Shown here piece after piece: positions 11,111-24,030 of a DNA stretch of 64,000 nt (position 1 is the first letter of the stretch; every line of letters begins with the position of its first letter). The translations under genes were made by a program, and so were the position numbers. Source of the DNA: Gonapodya sp. JEL0774 (lineage: Eukaryota > Monoblepharomycota > Monoblepharidomycetes > Monoblepharidales > Gonapodyaceae); NCBI GenBank assembly GCA_027604505.1, contig JADIIX010000016.1, forward strand, positions 1-64,000, given 5' to 3'. The notes beneath the pieces were generated by a model. That model worked only from the letters and a program-made list of their open reading frames with translations, ran no database searches and was not told the origin of the DNA.

Positions 11111-14100
11111 ATGAGCACCATCGATGGGATGGAGAACGTACCGCCGCCGGCAACAGATGGACCGCCGAAAACCGTGTCAGCAGACGGCCAGGATGAATCG
11201 AAAAAGTCTAGGGCAGAGAAACTGCTTGAGTACTTGCGTAACAAAAAACAGAGGGACGGGGCAGACTCAGATACCAAGGTGAGGGAGACGGGGTGGTTGA
11301 TATGTTCTTCTCGCGCACCTGGAATGACCAAGCTGAACCATGGTGATATGGGACGATGCTCAAATTATCTGAGAGTCTGCCCTATTTAAAGTTGTGAGGT
11401 AGTTCTGAGGGTGCGTTAGAGACCAGCTATCTCCGCTGGGTACCGACACCTATTTTGTGGGAGTTGTGACTGTCAATTTAGCCCTCCAGAATTGAATGAT
11501 TAGTCTATCCGTTCTGTCTGACATGAAGTTCTGCTGGTCATTCCGTTCTTGGATAGCACTGGAATCCTTCGACCCGACCCAACACAACCTATCCACAGAT
11601 TGCTCCACGTATTCCACTTGGTGACTCCAACCATGTGAATGGCACTCGAACTTCACTCGGATCCATTTCTAGCACTTTGAACCTTGGGAATGGCACTCGA
11701 ACCTCAGTGGGATCCAGTTCTGGCCTTTCGCACTTGAAATCTTCTCCAGATAAGCGCGCCACGGCCGGGCCCACCCTGCCCAGACCTCCCACTCCCACTG
11801 GAGCCACTCTTCACCGGCCACCGACCCCTGTGTCAGTTGCTGGCCCCAACAAACTTCGTATCCCCAATGGGCAAACACCTCCCCGAAAGGAGCCGGTAGC
11901 AACTGCAGTGCCATCGACTTCCTCTAATGTTGGTGTCTCACGTGCAGGTGCTTCAAGGCCCATTCCTGTCCGTGCCCGCGCGACTTCCACCTCCCCCCGT
12001 TCACCTCCCAGCGAGGCCCGCTGGGGTCTTTTGGGTGCTCCTGATCGCCGACGTCCACCTTCTGCCTCACGTCCGACATTTTCAGCCGTTTCCTTGGGAA
12101 AGTCTGACTTCTCAGCACGGCATCTTGAAGTGAATACATCCAATGCGCCGGGTCCAGCTCTTGTCGCACCTGTAGCTCTTACATCTGCTCAACTAAAGCG
12201 CCATGTGAACCCCTTTGAGGGTAAGGAATTCCAACAGGTAGCTAGGGGCACGAGTGATCCTGGCAACCATCGGGACGGTTCACAGGACCAAAAGTCACCC
12301 GCTCTCTCGCTGAAAATTGAAGGGGGATCGATTGAGAGCGCGAGCCTGTTACGGCGGGATGAATTAGGGTCGGATAAGAAGATATCGGATAACAGGAAGT
12401 CCGCGGTATCTCACAAGGTGTGATTCGTTGTCTACCTGAAGTTTGCAATATGCCTCACAACCCATCCACCTTTTGCAGAATTATTCCCGGCCGCGGGTGT
12501 CACCTCCTCGCGTTCCCTCTCACCCTTACAAACTATCGCCGAGGCGGCGTGGACCTTCCGTGTCTCCCAGCACTTCTCGCTCTCGGCCGACGTCATTCGC
12601 ACCCACACACCCTGCACTCACAAAGCGCGATCGCCTCGCTTTCACACTCGACCAAGTTTTTGCAGCATCATCTCCTCGCCCTCCACCTGCCGAACGCGCA
12701 GTCAGTCCCGCGACCTCTGATCCGGAGCCAATGGCTGTGGAGGAGCTCCACACTGCCTCCGGAGATGAATTATCGGTACAGACTAACGTATCAGGACTGT
12801 TGGGGAAGTGCACATGGAACACACCATCAGACGGTAACTTGAGTGGAATCACGGACCGGGCAAGGACAGGGTTGCCCGAGCAATCCGATGCGATTGAAAA
12901 ATCGAACTCACACCTGTCAGTTGCTTCAGAGCGTCTGCGAGATCTTGAACGGCAGCTTGCCGCCAAGGAGTCTGAATGTGCTGCGTTGATCGTGCAGAAG
13001 GAGAACCTAGTTTCAGCGGCTAAGGACCGGGAGGAACAGGTTGACAAACTGGGAAAAGAGTGCAAAGAAGCGCAAGAGAGCTTGCAACGATTGCGGAAGG
13101 AACTCGAGCAAAGTAGTGACAAGAGTAAGGATGTGGAGCGGACAAAGGTGGCACTCCGGGATGCGGAGAAGCAGGTGCTGCACATTAAACTGACACTAAG
13201 TGGCACTGAAAAGGAGCTCGATCGGACCAAGATCATGCTGAAGGAGGTAGGAAAAGAGGTCGGTCGCGCAAAAGAGTCCGCCGAGAAGGCTAGTGCAGAG
13301 GCGGGGGAATGGAAGGCAAAGGTCTTCGAGATCGAGCGAATGGCGAAAGCTAGGACAGAGGCGGCCTTCGGGGAAGTCTCCCGACTGGAGAAGGAGGTTT
13401 CTGTGCTTGTTGCAACCAAGGAAGAAATAGATCGGCGCCAACACGAGACAATGGCCGCGCTTGAGGCGATGACGACTGAGCGAGACACTATGGCTGGAGA
13501 GCTGAGCACTTTGAGGGACAAACACCAACTTGCGATGAGAGATTACATTCTGAAGGTTCGTGAGCTTGAAAGACTGAGGAGCGGCGAGGTGGCTCAGGTG
13601 AAGGCGGAAACCGAAGCCAGAATCAACGAGCAGTGGGAAGCGCGATTACTCGAGCAGCAACAACAGCGTGCTGATGAATGTGCTATGCTAAGGGCTGAGC
13701 GGGATGCCGCTCGCGCTGACATCACACAAGCAGCCAGAGACCTCGATGAAGCCCATGAACTTATCAGTCAACTTGCAGAGAGAGAACATTGGATTCGCCC
13801 TGGAGATTTGCAGAAGCTGCATGAAGATTACCGAAGGGCGCAGGAAGAGGCTCGGAATCTACGGCGTTCCATGAATGAGCTGGACGAGAAGCTCGAGGTG
13901 GTCGAAGCGAACTGCTTTAAGGAAGAAACCACACGTTTAGCGGCAGAGGAAAAGGCCAGAAAGGCGGAGGATAAGGTGGCAGAGCTGGTAGATGAGCTGA
14001 CGGTGGTAATGAGGGATAGCGACGAGGTATGTCCGCGTGTGAGGCTGACGTGCTCAAGGTATCTGCTGGAAACACCTTTGATCCCATCTGGTGAAGCTTG

Positions 14101-14743
14101 CGGCTCAAGTCCGGGCCCGTGATGCAGACGAGCGGATCCTCAGTAGTCAAATAGGTGCTCTGCGCGAACAGGTCGCCGCTCTGCAAAGAAGTCATACAAA
14201 TATGGGGCACAATGTAGCAACTCAAGAAGCGAGCACAGGAACGGATCATCCATTTGACTTGAGATTGTACGAAAACGCTGAAAAGGCTATTGATATGATG
14301 AGAACTCTCCTCATTGGAAACGCGGAGATGTACCAACGGGTGAGAGTGTTATTGTTTTCTTGCTAATCAACGCTTTGTTTGTTGACGCCGCTCTGGGTCT
14401 CCTCGTTGGTTTGAAACTTTTAACAGATGCATGCGAATCATGAAGCGTACAACGGTGTTGTAGAAGACCTGCAGAATCAAATCGCTGATTTGGAGCGGTG
14501 AGTCAGCTAATGCGGATGTAATGAAGTGTTCGACTCTTCTCACGTCGATTGCACCCGCTCGACTTGGTATGCTGCGCTCACAATCCACGCGAACCTCTTT
14601 CTTCTGAACCCAGCACGAACGAAGAACTGTTGGCAACGAATTACCAACTCGTCGAGAAACTTCGTGAAGTGGGAATTGGCGATGCCAGTGGTGCAAAGGG
14701 TGGAAGGACTTCCAGAGCGGGCGGACGGGGAACCCGAAATTAG
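11111..14743 (+). CDS. Large coiled-coil protein with disordered N-terminus
   Basis: Six exons join in frame: 11111-11278, 11599-12417, 12479-14026, 14097-14339, 14427-14497 and 14614-14743, giving 992 aa. Residues 1-56 end in a basic helix ('AEKLLEYLRNKKQR'). Residues about 57-430 are disordered and rich in Pro, Ser, Thr and Arg ('PRPPTPTG', 'SPRRRGPSVSPS'), as in microtubule-binding linkers. From about residue 480 to 930 the sequence is a nearly unbroken heptad coiled coil ('LRDLERQLAAKESECAAL', 'AREHWIRPGDLQKLHEDY'-like stretches). The C-terminal tail is short and basic ('GGRTSRAGGRGTRN'). No motor, CAP-Gly or catalytic domain is visible. A cytoskeletal or spindle-pole scaffold is likely, but this is inference from composition. 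Confidence 0.75.
11638..11740 (+). repeat. 51-bp in-frame imperfect repeat
   Basis: 'aatggcactcgaac' recurs 51 bases apart (11638 and 11689), and the flanking codons are also similar. It encodes two copies of 'NGTRTSxGSxS' within the disordered region of the coiled-coil protein. The period is 17 codons, so the frame is kept. Confidence 0.7.
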
Positions 14744-14955
14744 TTTATCTCATTTGATCTATTGTTCCCTAGCTTTAATGTAAAGCTCGTCGAATTTTCA
14801 TACCAGGATACCATGGTGAGAAAGAAGCTGTGTGTCTGCAATCTTTCGATCGCTCACATCTATTGTGATTGAAAGTACAAATGGTGGCAACTATGAAGTG
14901 CAGCATGGTGATATATCCAAAATTTATGTTTTTCCTGAAAGTCTCCTGTCATCCT

Positions 14956-17251
14956 TCACTTCCCTGTCCCGACCCGAGAATCCTTCTTTCCCGCTGACCC
15001 GCCATCCGCTTTCTCCCCCACTTTACCTTCTACCCCACCAACCACAACCCTCCCCACAGCCGTCTCGCACCTCTCCACGACTTCCCGCACGCCAGCGCCT
15101 TCGGGAACGGGAATGTAGCGGACTCGCGCAGAACCAAAATGAGCCAGAAGCTCACCCAAAATAGGAGTAGGGGAAGTATCGGAGGGATGAATGTAGAGGA
15201 GCCTTTTAAGTTGTGGTTGCACGTTGTTGCAATGAGTCCCCATTCCTCACCTCTGAGACAGCAACATTTCGGGACCCACCTGTCGATCTTCACGCCGCTC
15301 CGCTGAATACGCTCCGCCATCGCCTTTGAAACTGGCATTGAGTCCACAACATAACCTTTCTCCCTACAATCCTGTCGAGCAAGCCGTCGTGCAAGGAGAT
15401 CGGGAAGGAGATCCGGAGGGGCTGGGAGAGCACGTTGTGATCAGCAATCACTAATGCGTCATCCTAATAATACAGAAGGAAGGACAACCGCAGACGATCT
15501 TATTGTCATACACTTACCACTGGATGGGTCTTCCAAGTACCCTCCCACTGCGGGATCCGTCGAGCTCGCCGCGTGCTCGTACAAAAGGGTTCGCGGTGAT
15601 ACTGTTCGGTGGGTTCGTCCGTTTGCATTATGCAAAATGAGTAGATCAGTGGAGTGACTTGTTTCTCGGCTCGTGTAACCCTTCCCCTTCGAACCAGGAT
15701 GCCACTTTAAACTTACCATAAACCCCTCCCCACCGTCCTGCCGCCACTCCGGCGGCTATCCTCGCCACATCAACATCCACCGCGTCCTCTGCCACCACAG
15801 CCACTCTACAACCCCTCATCCCCCAACCGCTCGCGCCCTCTTTCACTTTCCGCTCCAACTCGACCACCACCATCTCCTCCTTACCCCACGGACCATTCTC
15901 TAGGTGGACTGTGATAACGGGTTTTGGGAGTAGGGGCACAACAGAGGCGACAAAGCGGCGGTGGAGGTTGAGTTTTTTGAGGAGGTGGGGTGGTGGGTGC
16001 GTGTAGTGGGCAACGATGATTTCCGGGGGCACAGTGAGGTGAAGTGTAAGTGTGGGTGGAATGGAAGCCGAATGGAGAGCGTAAAGCTGCCAAAAGGTGT
16101 TCCGGGCGGTGAGTTGAATGGGAAGTGGTAAATAGTGGCGGAAGTTGATAGTAGTTAGGTAATGTGAACCCCTCCATAAATGCTTATTTGTGGTCAGCAT
16201 GTGTCACATACTGAAAGTAGTCGTACAATCCTCGGTGTAGATGCGAGTTCGACATCTTTTTGGATCCCCAGTACATATTCTCTCCAAAGTCTGACATTCC
16301 GGAACTCACCTGTTCCCTTGTTCTTGGAAATCCCTCGATAACTCCACCTCTCTCTTCTTTAATTTTTTCCACAACGTCTCCAGTCACACACTCATCAGGC
16401 GCGAGTTCCCCACGTTCAACGAAAGGACGGGCTTTGCCAGCGAGAGCAGTGCGGTGGGTGAGATTACGACGAAGGAGGGCGGCAGAGGAGATGTGGGGGA
16501 GTTGGAGGCGATGGGAGAGGATACGAGACTAGAGGGGTTGAAGTGGACAAGGTGTTTAGACATGGCGAAAAGAAGAAGTACGAGACCAAGGCACCGGAGA
16601 AACAAACTATTTCATGACGGGAGCAGAACGCTGTTAAGTATAATTCAGGGTTTGGAGAATTAATGTTAAGTTTTGGGTAGGACACGCAGGGGAAGGTCGA
16701 ATTATTGGGCGAGAGATGGGTCGATAGTTAGTCCCGGCAGCTCCTTCTCCTTAATCCCTCATTCCACGCTTCTTTGTGTGCACTGAGCTTTCCGCTGGTG
16801 AGTACTGTGACCTTCCCCCAAGGTGAGCGTCCCCTTGCATATGGTCAAAGCTGGCATTTTGGTAATGCAACTCACGGGGACATATGAGCAATATCCTCGG
16901 TTTTTGTGGATTTTTCAACGAGTCAATTAGAAAGGAGACTGGGTCTGGTGGAGTTGCCCGGAGCAGCTGGAGCAGCAGGGAATCAATCAGATATCTCAGA
17001 TCCTTCTCATCCGCATACGTTGCAAGTTTCTCCGCTATTTTGTGATTCATTAAATGTGTTTTTGAGTTAAGAGGTGTGAGAAGGGTGAGCAATAGAGCAG
17101 ATGATCAATTGAGATGAGCGACATGGCGTCGGGACACCGAAAACGAATTGGGGCATCAACCATACACGAGCTGCATGTCACACCCTGTCCGACAGCGTAT
17201 CAGCAGATAGTTCTTACCTGCGGCGGCCTTTATGAGGTCTTTTGGGTCCAT
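14956..17251 (-). CDS. AK8: Adenylate kinase 8-like, two kinase domains
   Basis: AK8 is a tandem adenylate kinase linked to cilia and flagella, converting ATP + AMP to 2 ADP. Exon 1 ('MDPKDLIKAAA', start 17251) splices to 'EKLATYADEKDLRYLIDSL' and 'PPDPVSFLIDSLKNPQKPR', the AK8 N-terminal signature. First kinase domain: 'LSHRLQLPHISSAALLRR', 'ARPFVERGELAPDECV' and 'GVIEGFPRTREQ' (16.6-16.3 kb), the last being the AMP-binding motif. Second domain: 'DLLPDLLARRLARQDCREKG' followed by 'YVVDSMPVSKAMAERI' (15.4-15.3 kb), where the usual DGFPR is changed. The last exon runs to the stop at 14956. I could not place the first Walker A loop exon with certainty (16.56-16.87 kb). Intron boundaries in the middle are approximate. 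It is convergent with the coiled-coil gene and divergent from SERINC. Confidence 0.72.
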
Positions 17252-17668
17252 TGGATTGAGATGATGAGAGCTGTTGCGTCGGCCAACCAGCACTTGCCCT
17301 TGGCACGCTCAAATCACAGGTGTGGTGACACTCAACTTCAATCACAAATAAAACAAGTCGAGAAGCGTACATCACCGAATTATTGAACTCCATCATGTCG
17401 TTTCTCATCGGAGCACCTGCCTGGCTGGCATCAGAGGGTGTGTGATCACTTTGATGAATCGAAGGTCTTCAACACCTTCCAGCCCTTCGCATCTGCTCAT
17501 TTTAACTTTGATTTCCCGATTTATACTCCACATTATCTCAATCTTCACACGACTATACTCCTTCTATTCTCTCTCTCTGCCCTCGTTGTTGTGTTTAGCC
17601 GGTATGAATTCCTCTGTCCCGTTCCTTGCCATGCTCCAACTCCCACATCTGACCCTATCTCACACATT
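17252..17668. promoter_or_regulatory. Divergent upstream region of AK8 and SERINC
   Basis: 417 bases lie between the two start codons. The half next to SERINC is pyrimidine-rich (ctctctctgccctcg and similar), typical of fungal promoters and 5' UTRs. A short extra 5' exon for either gene cannot be excluded. No clear motif is seen. Confidence 0.4.
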
Positions 17669-20161
17669 ATGTTTTTCCTAGCATGTTGTTTTGGCACCGC
17701 TGCCTGCAGATGCATGTACTGCAACCTCAAATGCAAGGTATGCTTTCCTAATATCCTTAACATTCTCCCAGCTCCCTGTTCATTATCGGTTTCTCCTCTC
17801 CCGAACAACTCTTGAAGTCTTCGACTGCAACGCGAGTCGTCTACGCGCTCTTGTTTCTTTCCACATCTCTCACCGCTTGGGTGAGTACTGGCCAAAGGTC
17901 GGGCGAGCAATCGGCAGGACCAGCATGAGCGGGGGAGAGGTCTTTTGAATGAAACAATGTGCTGCATTTTGGGAGAAGGGATCATGTCAAGCGCCCGGAT
18001 AACCCGGAGTCCACTGGCTAGTTTGACTTACGAACCTCGGAAAAGGCGAGAAAGAAAGCAAGCGAGCACGGTTATGTTCTCTATATCGTGACGTCAGGAA
18101 TACTGGCAGCTGGCGAGACTTAAGGAGGCCGGATTGACTGGCACGAATAGTCAAGCAACGAAGACCAGGTTCTCATGTTGCTAAACCCAACCAATACACT
18201 TAACAATCATGCACGACTGTTTGCGGTGCCTGTATTGGTATCCAAACCACGATGACCTGCCTGAAAACGGGTTAGGAGAGAGCGCCGACGGATCACACCA
18301 GTACGAAGCAATGCAGGAAGCAATCCTCGGACTCGCTGGCAGATACTCTTTTAAATCATCCTGGGTTGACGACAGACTGTGACGCCAAGTTTGAGCGTGT
18401 GGCGCCAAATCTGGATTCTGGGGAGGATTACATAGTTCCGACTGCAGGACGCGTCTCGCACACTTCGCATTTTTTGAGTTTCTTTCCAAAACTCAAAGTT
18501 CACATCAAATCTTCCTCACAGGTCATGGAATCGGATTGGATCGTCGATCAACTGGACAAAATTGCATATGGCTATCTAAAGCAAAACTGCCCAGAAAACA
18601 CCTGTTACGGCACTCTCGCTGTCTACCGGATCATGTTTACCGTCTCCCTCTTTCATCTGTCTCTGTCGGCTATGACGTATGGGGCCACCACGTCCAGGGG
18701 CATCCAGGGCGGAATACAGAACGGGTTCTGGGGACCCAAGTTCCTGTTCCTGGTTTTTGGATGCATTGCGTGCTTCTTCATTCCCAATGCCTTCTTTGAA
18801 GTCTGGGGAAAGTACATCGCAATCGTCGGGGCTGTGTTGTTCATGCTATTTCAAATGTTTTTGCTGGTGGATTTTGCACATTCGATCACCGAAACGTTGC
18901 TTGAACGCTGGGAGAACACAGATAACTCGGTCTGGGGTGCCGTCCTGGCGACATTAACGTTTGGTGCGCTAGGAGCAGCGCTGGTCATGACGATTTTGGG
19001 TTACGTCTACTTTGGGACACCTGGTAGGTGGTTCGACCTGTTTGCCGTTAGTGCATTACCGAACACACACATCCCATATCCCATTCTTTCACTTCGCTCC
19101 CTGCTTTCCCAAACAGCCTGCCGCCTCAACCAAACGTTCCTCTCGCTGAATCTTGTTGCCAGCGTCCTCCTGTGCCTTGCGTCCCTCTCGGATGTGGTGA
19201 GGGAGCACAACCCTAGCAGTGGTCTTGCTCAGGCCGCTGTGGTGGTCGTATATTCGACGTATTTGGTGTGCAGTGCCATGGTAAGTGCATCAGCAGGAGA
19301 GAGGGATGGTTAAATGGGGTGATAGCGAAATATAAGGCAGCGGATATGCTTTGCCCATTTTTGCAGCAATGGAGACGCCGTGACCAGTCCATCCAATTGA
19401 AGGTGGTTTCCTCGTTCTAACTCTCCTCCCAATCCAACCACATCCATCGCGACGGCTAGTCATCGGAACCCACGCCCGCACCCGGTTCCACGACTCCTTC
19501 CTGCAATCCACTCTCTGCATCTGGCGCCGCCCAAACCACCACGGTCGTCCTCGGGGCATTGCTCACATTTGCGGTTGTGTCGTATTCCACGACTAGCTCA
19601 GCAATGCGGGGCACAGTGTTTGGAGGAGGTGCAGATGACGGATACGGAGCAGTGGAGACCGGAGTAGAGGATGATGGTGATGAGGTGGGATATGGATGTC
19701 TGGGGAGGGGATCCACTTGTTGCACGAAGTCAATCGCTTTGGAGTCTCACCTTAATGGTTCTACTTGTAACAGGACGACCGATATCCCACAGACGATGAA
19801 AAGCAAGGATCTGTGTATAGCTATTCGTTTTACCACTTTGTTTTTGCGATCGCGGCGATGTACGTCGCAATGCTCGTTACAAACGTATGTATGAGGTGTC
19901 CAGGTCATACCGCTTTTCTCTCGGAACACTGTTTCACATAATTTGGTCATCTTTTTGAATGCGTAATCCGACAATATTCCCACAATCTTGGCCAAACCGC
20001 CCAAGTGGAACACTGTCACGTCCAACTCAGGTCTCACTACAGTGGGTCGCTCCTGGGCATCCGTATGGGTTCGCGCAGCAACCTCGTGGGTTGTATTTGC
20101 CTTGTACGGATGGACATTGGCTGCTCCAGTCTTGTTACCGGATCGTGATTGGGGTTATTGA
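17669..20161 (+). CDS. TMS1: Serine incorporator family protein (SERINC/TMS1)
   Basis: A polytopic membrane protein of the SERINC family; members act as lipid scramblases, and the serine-incorporation role is disputed. Exons: 17669-17737, 17818-17880, 18522-19023, 19117-19280, 19460-19684, 19774-19884 and 20006-20161, about 429 aa. The N-terminus is Cys-rich ('MFFLACCFGTAACRCMYC'). TM1 is 'STATRVVYALLFLSTSLTAW'. The family block 'AVYRIMFTVSLFHLSLSAM', 'NGFWGPKFLFL', 'FFIPNAFFEVWGKYIAIV' and 'LVDFAHSITE' follows. A luminal loop has 'CNP', and the C-terminal helices are 'YSYSFYHFVFAIAAMYVAM' and 'VGRSWASVWVRAATSW', ending 'APVLLPDRDWGY'. Intron 2 (17881-18521) is unusually long for this window at 641 bases. 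Intron 3 (19024-19116) is a multiple of three without a stop, so retention would insert 31 residues. Confidence 0.93.
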
Positions 20162-20287
20162 GAAGGATCTTCGAAATTTGGACTTCTATGTTGGACATCC
20201 GCACCAGCGCTGTCCGCCTTTTCGTAGACCGCTCATATGTTTCTGCAATCCCTATGTACATCATACACATATCTAGTTTTAGTCTGG

Positions 20288-23200
20288 ATGGACATTTTTG
20301 CTACTTCGAGTGACATGTCAAAAGAGGGACGAATCGCCGTCAACTGCTGGTTTTTGATGAGCACCCTTCAGGATACCCTCTACGATGCCGGAACCAGGGC
20401 GCTGCTGGAAGTGGAAACTCGAATCCGGAAGGCGGACAGCAAAGAAGGAGCAGTGCTTCTTTTCATTCCATTCCTGCGGAAATGGAATCATCCCACCGTC
20501 GTTACATCAACTCTGCTTAAGATTGCCGGTACGACAATGTCTGTATCTGTATCATTCGCTGTTGTCTCAATACTCTTGCAAGACCTTTTTCACTTGAGCT
20601 CGAATCCCGTAAAGTTTTCTCTTATTCATGTTATCGACACAACAAAGCATCTCGTTCCCTACAATCTACAGTCAGGGGACTTTGTACCGCGCATATCCCG
20701 TGTTCTCGAGAGTAATGATATTGTTGCACGGGCTGCAGCGATTCGAATCCTTGGGCTCCTGTGCACTCGCATCATGGACCGTCCTGATCTCCACCACGCC
20801 GTGCGACTTGCCCTGAGCTCACAAAATATATGCGAAGTTGAGTCCGCAATCTTTGCGGCCGATAGGCTATGCGGGAGGTCGAAAACCTTTCGCGGCAATG
20901 TCATGGAGACAGTGGTGGGAATGATAGACGGTGGGTCTTCTAAAAAGGTTTCCTTGCGAAGCTATGCCAATAAGTCGTCATGCTGCCAGATCACCGACCT
21001 TCTTTTCTGTTCTTTTTTGGGCAGATTCCGACAGGTCCATAGCCCAGACATGCCGTCTCCTACACTTATGCAGACACATGGCGCGGGACCACATGTTAGC
21101 ACAAAAAGTAGGTTCTCACGTCATTTCCTTGCTTCTTTAGTGATGCACATGTACTCTAGGCCCAAGCACTTTGCGAGCACATTGTGTCTAGAAATGACCG
21201 TCCATTACTCGTTCCAGCTGCTCTTCATACTTTGACCCAAATTGCCACACGGTCACAGTACCTTAAACCGTCGATATCAGGATTCTTTTTGCGAACTCTT
21301 CTGAGCACGCCAGTTGCGGAAGAGGCTTCTGTGATTGCATTGTTGCAATCCATGATTGTACTCCAACACCCACAGATGGGTCAAACTCATGAGGTCAGCA
21401 TCAATGAACCATCCCTTCTCAATGTCTTGGTTTTTGATATCTAATTTATCTGTTTGAAGGCCTTTGTAGACTCGCTTCTCTCACAAGCGAATTCTCCCTC
21501 TCCTGCAGTTCAAGTGCTGGCCTTTCGCCTCCTTCGATCCACCATTCGCGCCTCTATGCAACAGCCCAATCTCGACAAAGTGATTGTGACAATCAAGGAT
21601 TTTGCATTTACTGAGCTTGAGGTCCTTGGCGAGCTAATACTCCTGCTAACCGAGATGCGGGAACGCAGACCAGACCTGAGCGATCGTGAGCAATCGATTT
21701 TTTCTTGCAGTGTCCAACTCACAAAAAGAATTGCCAAGAATGTTGACTTTAGTTCCGCATATTCTCTCCGAGTACATCGTCACTGCAACACGAGCCCTTT
21801 CCGCACTGCCTACACCAGTCTCTCGTAACTCTTCCGCCGTGGCTTTCAGCTCTATGATACGTCTTGCCGCGCTCCTGCCCTCCTCTCAAGCCATAATAGC
21901 ACCCACACTTCTCTGGGCTGCCTCAGCTCGGGACCTGCCTTTGACTCCAGAATGTCGAGCGAAGTTCGCGAAAGGAGTGAGAGATGTCGCGATTGGTGGT
22001 GCCCTACCTAAGGAAATGGTTTCGGCTGTTATTGCATCCATTGGTTTCGTGCACTCCGACAAGCGTGGAAGAGCGTCAACGGTGAATAGAAGCCAACGAC
22101 CGTGTCAAGAAATTCACCTTACTTGTGATTTTGCGCTTTAGGTTCCGCTTCTGCAGTCTCTACTCCGGCACTACCAGACGCGTACATTAAGCGATCCATC
22201 CCGACTGACAATTCTGCACACCTTAAGGTCTACAAATGCCATCGAGACGCTCACGAACTGGGATGTTTACACAGTCAGCTGTCTTGCTGCGTCTGTGGGA
22301 GCGTTCGAATTTGCTGGAAATATGTTTGGGAAACTAGCGAAAGTGGTATGTAAGGAGTTGACCAGCAAAGCGAGTACTTATTTGATCGTCACACTTGCTC
22401 CAATGAAGGTTGGATCCGAAGTCCATGCACGATGGTTATGCTGTTTACAGCGTTTCTGCCTTGCTGAAGGGGCAGTCGTACATGATCCCCAAACTAGGTG
22501 GGACGACAGCAAACTGGTCAGGGGAATTGCCGCAGTAGAACGAGTCGGAATTCAACTGAGCGTGAGTGTATGCTTACCATGTCGATGACGCACAGAAAAC
22601 CAGAGTTTGGCATAATTGTCGACAGGCGTTACATTCCCGATACTTTACTCCTAGATTCCAGAAGCTCTTTCTCATTGCTCGCGTCGAATTCCTCCAAACT
22701 TTGCGAGCGATATTGAAACTTTTGAGAGCAAAAATGATACAGCAGGTGAGATTCATAAGATGTTCATCAATAAGATCAAAGATTATTCAATCCCAACTAT
22801 TGGTCCGCTTCTATTGGCGATAGTTGCATTCTCCTGCGGAGGCCTTATTGAAACTTTCGAAAGTACGATACGCTTTGCTGGCTCGGCGATTCGGCAGGAT
22901 TGATAAGCAAACCGAGGAACATATTCTGTGAGAAATCTGTTGAATTGCATTGGGAACACTCCCAAAGAAGAACATCATCGCACACACTGCTTGAGGCTTG
23001 CAAACTCCGCTTCTGTCCATTTTACTTCAGTGAAGTGAGCAACATATGCACCCGCCTCTCCAATGCCCTTCGCCAGGCGTCGGGGCAGACTTTGTTCCCC
23101 TTGAACCCTCCGCGACAGTCTTCTGCAAAGTTCAACAATTTTGAGCAGTACCTTTCGGATGCTGTGAATGTGCCTTGTAATGATGTTCTGAAGGTGCAAG

Positions 23201-23932
23201 TCGGATGATTTGCAAGATGGATGATTTGCAGCATCAGTGATTAAACTGAAACCATCTTCCTTTCAGATTTCGACTGTCCTAACACAGGCCATTGAATGTG
23301 TTCTCCAAGTGCCTATGCCGGTTCCTCCATATTTCTTCAAAACAGCAAATTCCTCTGAAATGAATGTATGGTTTTATTCCAGTGTTGAAGGACACTGCTG
23401 GGCATAACTGCAAACTAGAAGCTCTCCATTTTTTCTTTTGTCTTAAGCTTTCCGTAAGTCCCGCCTGGTCTGCCGAACAGCTTAAAGGACTCTCCGCGAC
23501 AGATTCGATGGTATTGCGAATTGATGGGGGATCATCTGGCGACGCCACGTCAGCCCACTGGAGTGGCACTGAATGCAGGGTGGTGGAGATTGCGTTTTAC
23601 ACGAGCGCACGTGGCAACGACAGCCCGACGCGCAGAATCCATTTCGGAGAGGAACAGCCCCGCGGAGAGGTAAGACTTGGTACCGGTTTGCCAGTTACTC
23701 ACATGTTGACTAGCCAGTCTCCTGGTTTTGTAAGCCGCTGCTCCTTCGGACTGCTCCCCTAGATGACCGTTTGCGGTTCACAACCACTGTCGCGCTACCT
23801 AACATTCAAAATACCTCCAGCAACCACATGGAAAATCGCAAAAGATTGCTATGTGCAGTGGCCTCAGTAGTGGACAAGAACGGCAGGGCCTTTGAGACTG
23901 CCGAAGTGGAATTTGGAGCCGTGCTTAAGTGA
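20288..23932 (+). CDS. INTS7: Integrator complex subunit 7-like (INTS7)
   Basis: INTS7 is a HEAT/ARM-repeat subunit of Integrator, the nuclear complex that cleaves snRNA 3' ends and terminates paused RNA polymerase II. The N-terminal region matches the family in order: 'LYDAGTRALLEVETRIRK', 'FIPFLRKWNHPTVVTSTLLK', 'RISRVLESNDIVARAAAIRI', 'LGLLCTRIMDRPDLHHAVR' and 'EVESAIFAADRLCGRSKTF' (20.38-20.9 kb). Helical repeats continue through many exons. The C-terminal beta-sandwich ends 'LLCAVASVVDKNGRAFETAE' then 'VEFGAVLK', as in animal INTS7. Exon edges between 21.0 and 23.9 kb are not all resolved. The start at 20288 is the first ATG in frame after the SERINC stop, 126 bases upstream. Loss of most Integrator subunits is usual in yeasts and other Dikarya. 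Confidence 0.82.
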
Positions 23933-24030
23933 ACGAGAATATGGCATTTGCCGGAACAGATGCAGTAGATTACCGGCCCCAAAGTTGAATGGCATTTACA
24001 TTGAATGTGATATTGAAGTCTTCGAACTGT

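Noticed and set aside
12526-13521. 331-codon minus-strand ORF, Ser-rich
   Set aside because: It is the antisense shadow of the coiled-coil gene; its Ser, Arg and Leu richness mirrors Glu/Lys/Ala codons on the plus strand, and the plus strand splices cleanly.
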